DNA from: Spirochaetia bacterium
GTDB lineage: Bacteria > Spirochaetota > Spirochaetia > PWKH01
Direction of reading: 5' to 3'
Assembly (NCBI GenBank): GCA_021736545.1
Contig: JAIPFS010000047.1
Coordinates: 1 to 8,802 of the forward strand
DNA: 8,802 bases
The position numbers were made by a program, and so were the translations under genes. A model generated the notes under the pieces. The model was not told the origin of the DNA. It worked only from the letters and a program-made list of their open reading frames with translations, and searched no databases. Below are positions 6,513 through 8,802 of this stretch, piece after piece. Position 1 is the stretch's first letter. Each line of letters opens with the position of its first letter.

Positions 6513-6517
6513 CTGTT

Positions 6518-8802
6518 ATGAAAAGAAAAATATTAGGTATATCTATTTTGAGTCTTATAATTATTATGGCAGCGGCTTCTCTCCCGGCTCAGGACGCGGT
6601 GAATGAAGTTGAGCTGAGTCCAATAGAAAAAGCTTATCAGGAGCTGAATATTGCCGGGGCTGAAGGTCTGGGGCAGTTCGGCTATGATTTGCTGGAAGAG
6701 TGGCAGCCCACGGCAAAGGGTCCGGTAAATGATACCTATGTTGTCGGCCCGGGTGATGTGCTGCGTGTATATATTTGGGGCGAACCAGTGGATTTTGGTT
6801 CCATACAAGGCACTTACGAAGTTCCTGTAGAAAATGACGGAAAGATTTTTCTTCAGCCTGCCGGAAGACTATCCGTATGGGATCTCACCCTGGAACAAAT
6901 TGTTCAGCAGATAACGGAAAAGCTTGAAAAAAAATATCGTAATTTTACTGTTGATGTTTCACCGGCGGAAATACGAGATATCTCAATTTTTGTCAGCGGC
7001 TATGTGCAGAAGCCCGGGGTGGTAACTGCTTCCAGCATCTGGAGTATTCTTGATGTTATCGGTGCAGTAGGCGGAGTAACGAAAAAAGGTTCTCTGAGAA
7101 ATATTATTATTTACCGCGGTGATGATGAAATCAATGTAGATCTATATGATCTCTTTATAAACGGCAGGAACAGCCTGCCGCAGATTCGTGAAGGGGATGT
7201 GGTTAAAGTTCCCCCCGTAGGAAAAGTTGCCGCGGCAGGCGGCAGAGTTGTCCAGCCGGGGATATATGAGTTTAAGCAGGGAGAATCTCTGGATGATCTT
7301 CTTGAATTCAGCGGCGGAGTTCAGTTTTCCGGTGCAGAAGAGAAGGGAACGCTGATACGGGAATCCGGAAATGGCTATGTTGTCAGTGAGGGAAGTTCTC
7401 TGGACAGCAGATTTCGAAGCAGAGAGTTGGCGGATGGTGATCTTGTCTTAATAGCTTCCAGCGGGAAAGCAGGGGCAGAGTATATCTCCGTAAGCGGTCG
7501 AGTTCTCTATCCCGGTGTCTACTCCGTAAAAGCTACTCCCTTGCTTTCAGAGCTGCTGAGAAAAGCGGGGATTCGTCCGGATACGGATATGCAGTTCGCC
7601 ACCTTGGTAAAAGGCTATCCTGAAGGAACAGAGGACTCTTACATTGTCTTCAGTCCTGCAGATGTGCTGAATGAAGACAATAATATTGATTATGAATTAT
7701 CCCCTCTGGATGCAGTTGAGCTCTATGAGAAGGAATCGGAATACGCAGCGGCGCCCATTCAGGTTTTCGGAGATATCTCCGGGGGTATTACGGCATACCA
7801 GGAAGGAATTAGTCTGCTGGATGTTCTGAACAACAAAAATATTTTGAATCCCGAAAAGTTTCATGCCAGAATCATCCGTAACGGCTCGGTTATCGGGCAG
7901 GTCCAGCTGAAGGATCTGTTCATTGTCGGTGATATGAAAAAGAACATGACCCTGGAACCGGGTGATAAAGTGGTGATCATGGAGAATGATGATTCCGTGG
8001 CAGATCTGAACAGCGTAAAAATTCTTGGAAATGTAAAGGCGCCAGGAGTGTTTACCATTAAGGAAGGGCAGACCCTTTCCGAGCTTCTGAAAAAAGCTGG
8101 CGGTTTCAGCGAAAATGCCTTCCCCGAGGGGCTTGTGGTTGTTCGTGACTCAATCCGGGAAGAGCAGATGCGGCAGCTGAGACACAATATTACGGTGATA
8201 CAGCAGCAGATTGCTGATTTAAGTACCGCCATAGCTGCTGAAGCCCTTGATGTGGATGTGAAAATTGCTCTGCAGGGGCAGATTTCACGACAGAAGTCCA
8301 TGCTCCAAATGGCGGAAGATAATATAGAAGAAGCAGCGGGAAGAATAGTTCTCGGCCTCAGTCGTGTGGATACGCCGGAAGATATTGCCGGAACTGCCGA
8401 TGATATTGTAATGAAACCCGGGGACCATATCTACGTTCCCGATGTTCCCAGCCATATAACGGTTATGGGGGATTTGAACTCAATTATTGCAGTTCCCTAC
8501 GACCCTTCAAAAAAGGTGATCGAATATCTTGAAGATGTGGGCGGCATCACAGTGAAGGACTACGCTCTTGCTATCAGGAAGAGCAACGGTAAGATGATTA
8601 ACGGTATTTCATACTGGATGGGAGGAAACTCCCTGGTGAATAAGACCTTGGATCCCGGGGATGTGCTGATGGCGGTTAAATCCATTGAACTTCCTGATAA
8701 TGTGATGTTCAAGAACAATTTTACCTATATCCTTGATTCGGTTTCCAAGCTGACTTCAACGGTGTATACAACTATTGAAATTGTGAATGCTTTCAGCGGA
8801 AA
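6518..8802 (+). CDS. Polysaccharide export protein with multiple SLBB domains (3' end outside window)
   Basis: At least 761 residues, open to the window edge. By family it is an envelope protein that helps export capsule or exopolysaccharide, forming or lining an outer-membrane channel as Wza does. A Sec signal peptide (hydrophobic core about 5-20, LPA-QDA cleavage near 24) has no lipobox cysteine. The polysaccharide-export domain starts at YVVGPGDVLRVYIWGE (74-89) and runs to about 150. SLBB-type units follow at about 156-233 (VSGYVQKPGVV), 235-314 (AGGRVVQPGIY), 321-403 (VSGRVLYPGVY), 412-489 (FGDISGGITAY, degenerate), 499-641 (LGNVKAPGVF) and 645-722 (MGDLNSIIAVP, degenerate). The fifth is split by a Gln/Glu-rich coiled-coil insertion at about 544-612. 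A hydrophobic/amphipathic C-terminal segment (about 724-761) suggests the end is near. No capsule synthesis genes are visible; they may lie downstream. Confidence 0.9.
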   Translation, partial: MKRKILGISILSLIIIMAAASLPAQDAVNEVELSPIEKAYQELNIAGAEGLGQFGYDLLEEWQPTAKGPVNDTYVVGPGDVLRVYIWGEPVDFGSIQGTYEVPVENDGKIFLQPAGRLSVWDLTLEQIVQQITEKLEKKYRNFTVDVSPAEIRDISIFVSGYVQKPGVVTASSIWSILDVIGAVGGVTKKGSLRNIIIYRGDDEINVDLYDLFINGRNSLPQIREGDVVKVPPVGKVAAAGGRVVQPGIYEFKQGESLDDLLEFSGGVQFSGAEEKGTLIRESGNGYVVSEGSSLDSRFRSRELADGDLVLIASSGKAGAEYISVSGRVLYPGVYSVKATPLLSELLRKAGIRPDTDMQFATLVKGYPEGTEDSYIVFSPADVLNEDNNIDYELSPLDAVELYEKESEYAAAPIQVFGDISGGITAYQEGISLLDVLNNKNILNPEKFHARIIRNGSVIGQVQLKDLFIVGDMKKNMTLEPGDKVVIMENDDSVADLNSVKILGNVKAPGVFTIKEGQTLSELLKKAGGFSENAFPEGLVVVRDSIREEQMRQLRHNITVIQQQIADLSTAIAAEALDVDVKIALQGQISRQKSMLQMAEDNIEEAAGRIVLGLSRVDTPEDIAGTADDIVMKPGDHIYVPDVPSHITVMGDLNSIIAVPYDPSKKVIEYLEDVGGITVKDYALAIRKSNGKMINGISYWMGGNSLVNKTLDPGDVLMAVKSIELPDNVMFKNNFTYILDSVSKLTSTVYTTIEIVNAFSG

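Larger units (their letters stand above)
5807..6517. other. Long AT-rich noncoding region, candidate replication origin or DnaA locus
   Basis: About 710 bp without a convincing gene on either strand; only ORFs of a dozen or so codons start within it. It holds, in order, a hairpin after murA, a first DnaA-box cluster (5942-5974), a very AT-rich stretch (about 6045-6165), a second DnaA-box cluster (6164-6196), a G+C-richer patch (about 6192-6211), more AT-rich DNA with a 14-bp palindrome (6278-6291), and a purine-rich leader before the polysaccharide-export gene. Three exact TTATCCACA 9-mers within 231 bp are far above chance. The layout (multiple co-oriented boxes flanking an AT-rich unwinding-type segment) is that of a bacterial oriC. 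No dnaA, dnaN, gyrB, rnpA or plasmid rep gene is in the window, so a DnaA-titrating or DnaA-regulatory locus remains possible. Confidence 0.5.

Noticed and set aside
6533..6808. Minus-strand ORF of 91 codons
   Set aside because: It is antisense to the signal peptide and export domain of the SLBB protein, with no motif of its own.
7861..8301. Minus-strand ORF of 146 codons
   Set aside because: It is antisense to the continuous SLBB reading frame, and its Ser/Arg/Cys-rich composition is typical of a shadow frame.

Overview
The window looks like chromosome from a free-living or commensal spirochaete-like bacterium of moderate G+C. This rests on inference: the MurA carries Asp at the catalytic position, as in Borrelia, and the other gene families would fit that group. 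No rRNA, tRNA, CRISPR array, transposase or phage gene was seen.

Left part (1-3160): a membrane family-2 glycosyltransferase (minus strand) is divergent from a small exported protein of unknown function (plus strand). That gene converges on an exported TPR-type protein (minus strand), which has a readable sigma70-type promoter. Between the TPR gene and the next plus-strand gene is a short gap filled with 10-11 nt tandem units carrying A-tracts in helical phase, probably bent DNA.

Middle part (3161-5806): two plus-strand genes. The first resembles a CCA-adding enzyme/poly(A) polymerase whose HD domain keeps all its metal ligands but whose nucleotidyltransferase motifs are degraded. The second is a full-length MurA for the first committed step of peptidoglycan synthesis, with Cys replaced by Asp, which predicts fosfomycin insensitivity. 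The gap between them carries another short tandem repeat built on an ACTGA core.

Right part (5807-8802): about 710 bp without a gene, very AT-rich in its centre, with three exact TTATCCACA DnaA boxes and three weaker units. They form two clusters of three tandem 11-mers, all in the same orientation and exactly 222 bp apart, followed by a G+C-richer patch and further AT-rich DNA. This is the most striking item: it reads like a replication origin or other DnaA-binding locus, yet there is no dnaA, dnaN, gyrB or rep gene in view. Beyond it begins a long polysaccharide-export protein with one export domain and six SLBB-type units, cut by the window edge. It was not closed as an ORF because its stop lies outside the window.

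Functionally, the recognisable genes lean towards the cell envelope (glycosyltransferase, MurA, polysaccharide export, two exported proteins). They sit in separate transcription units rather than one operon.
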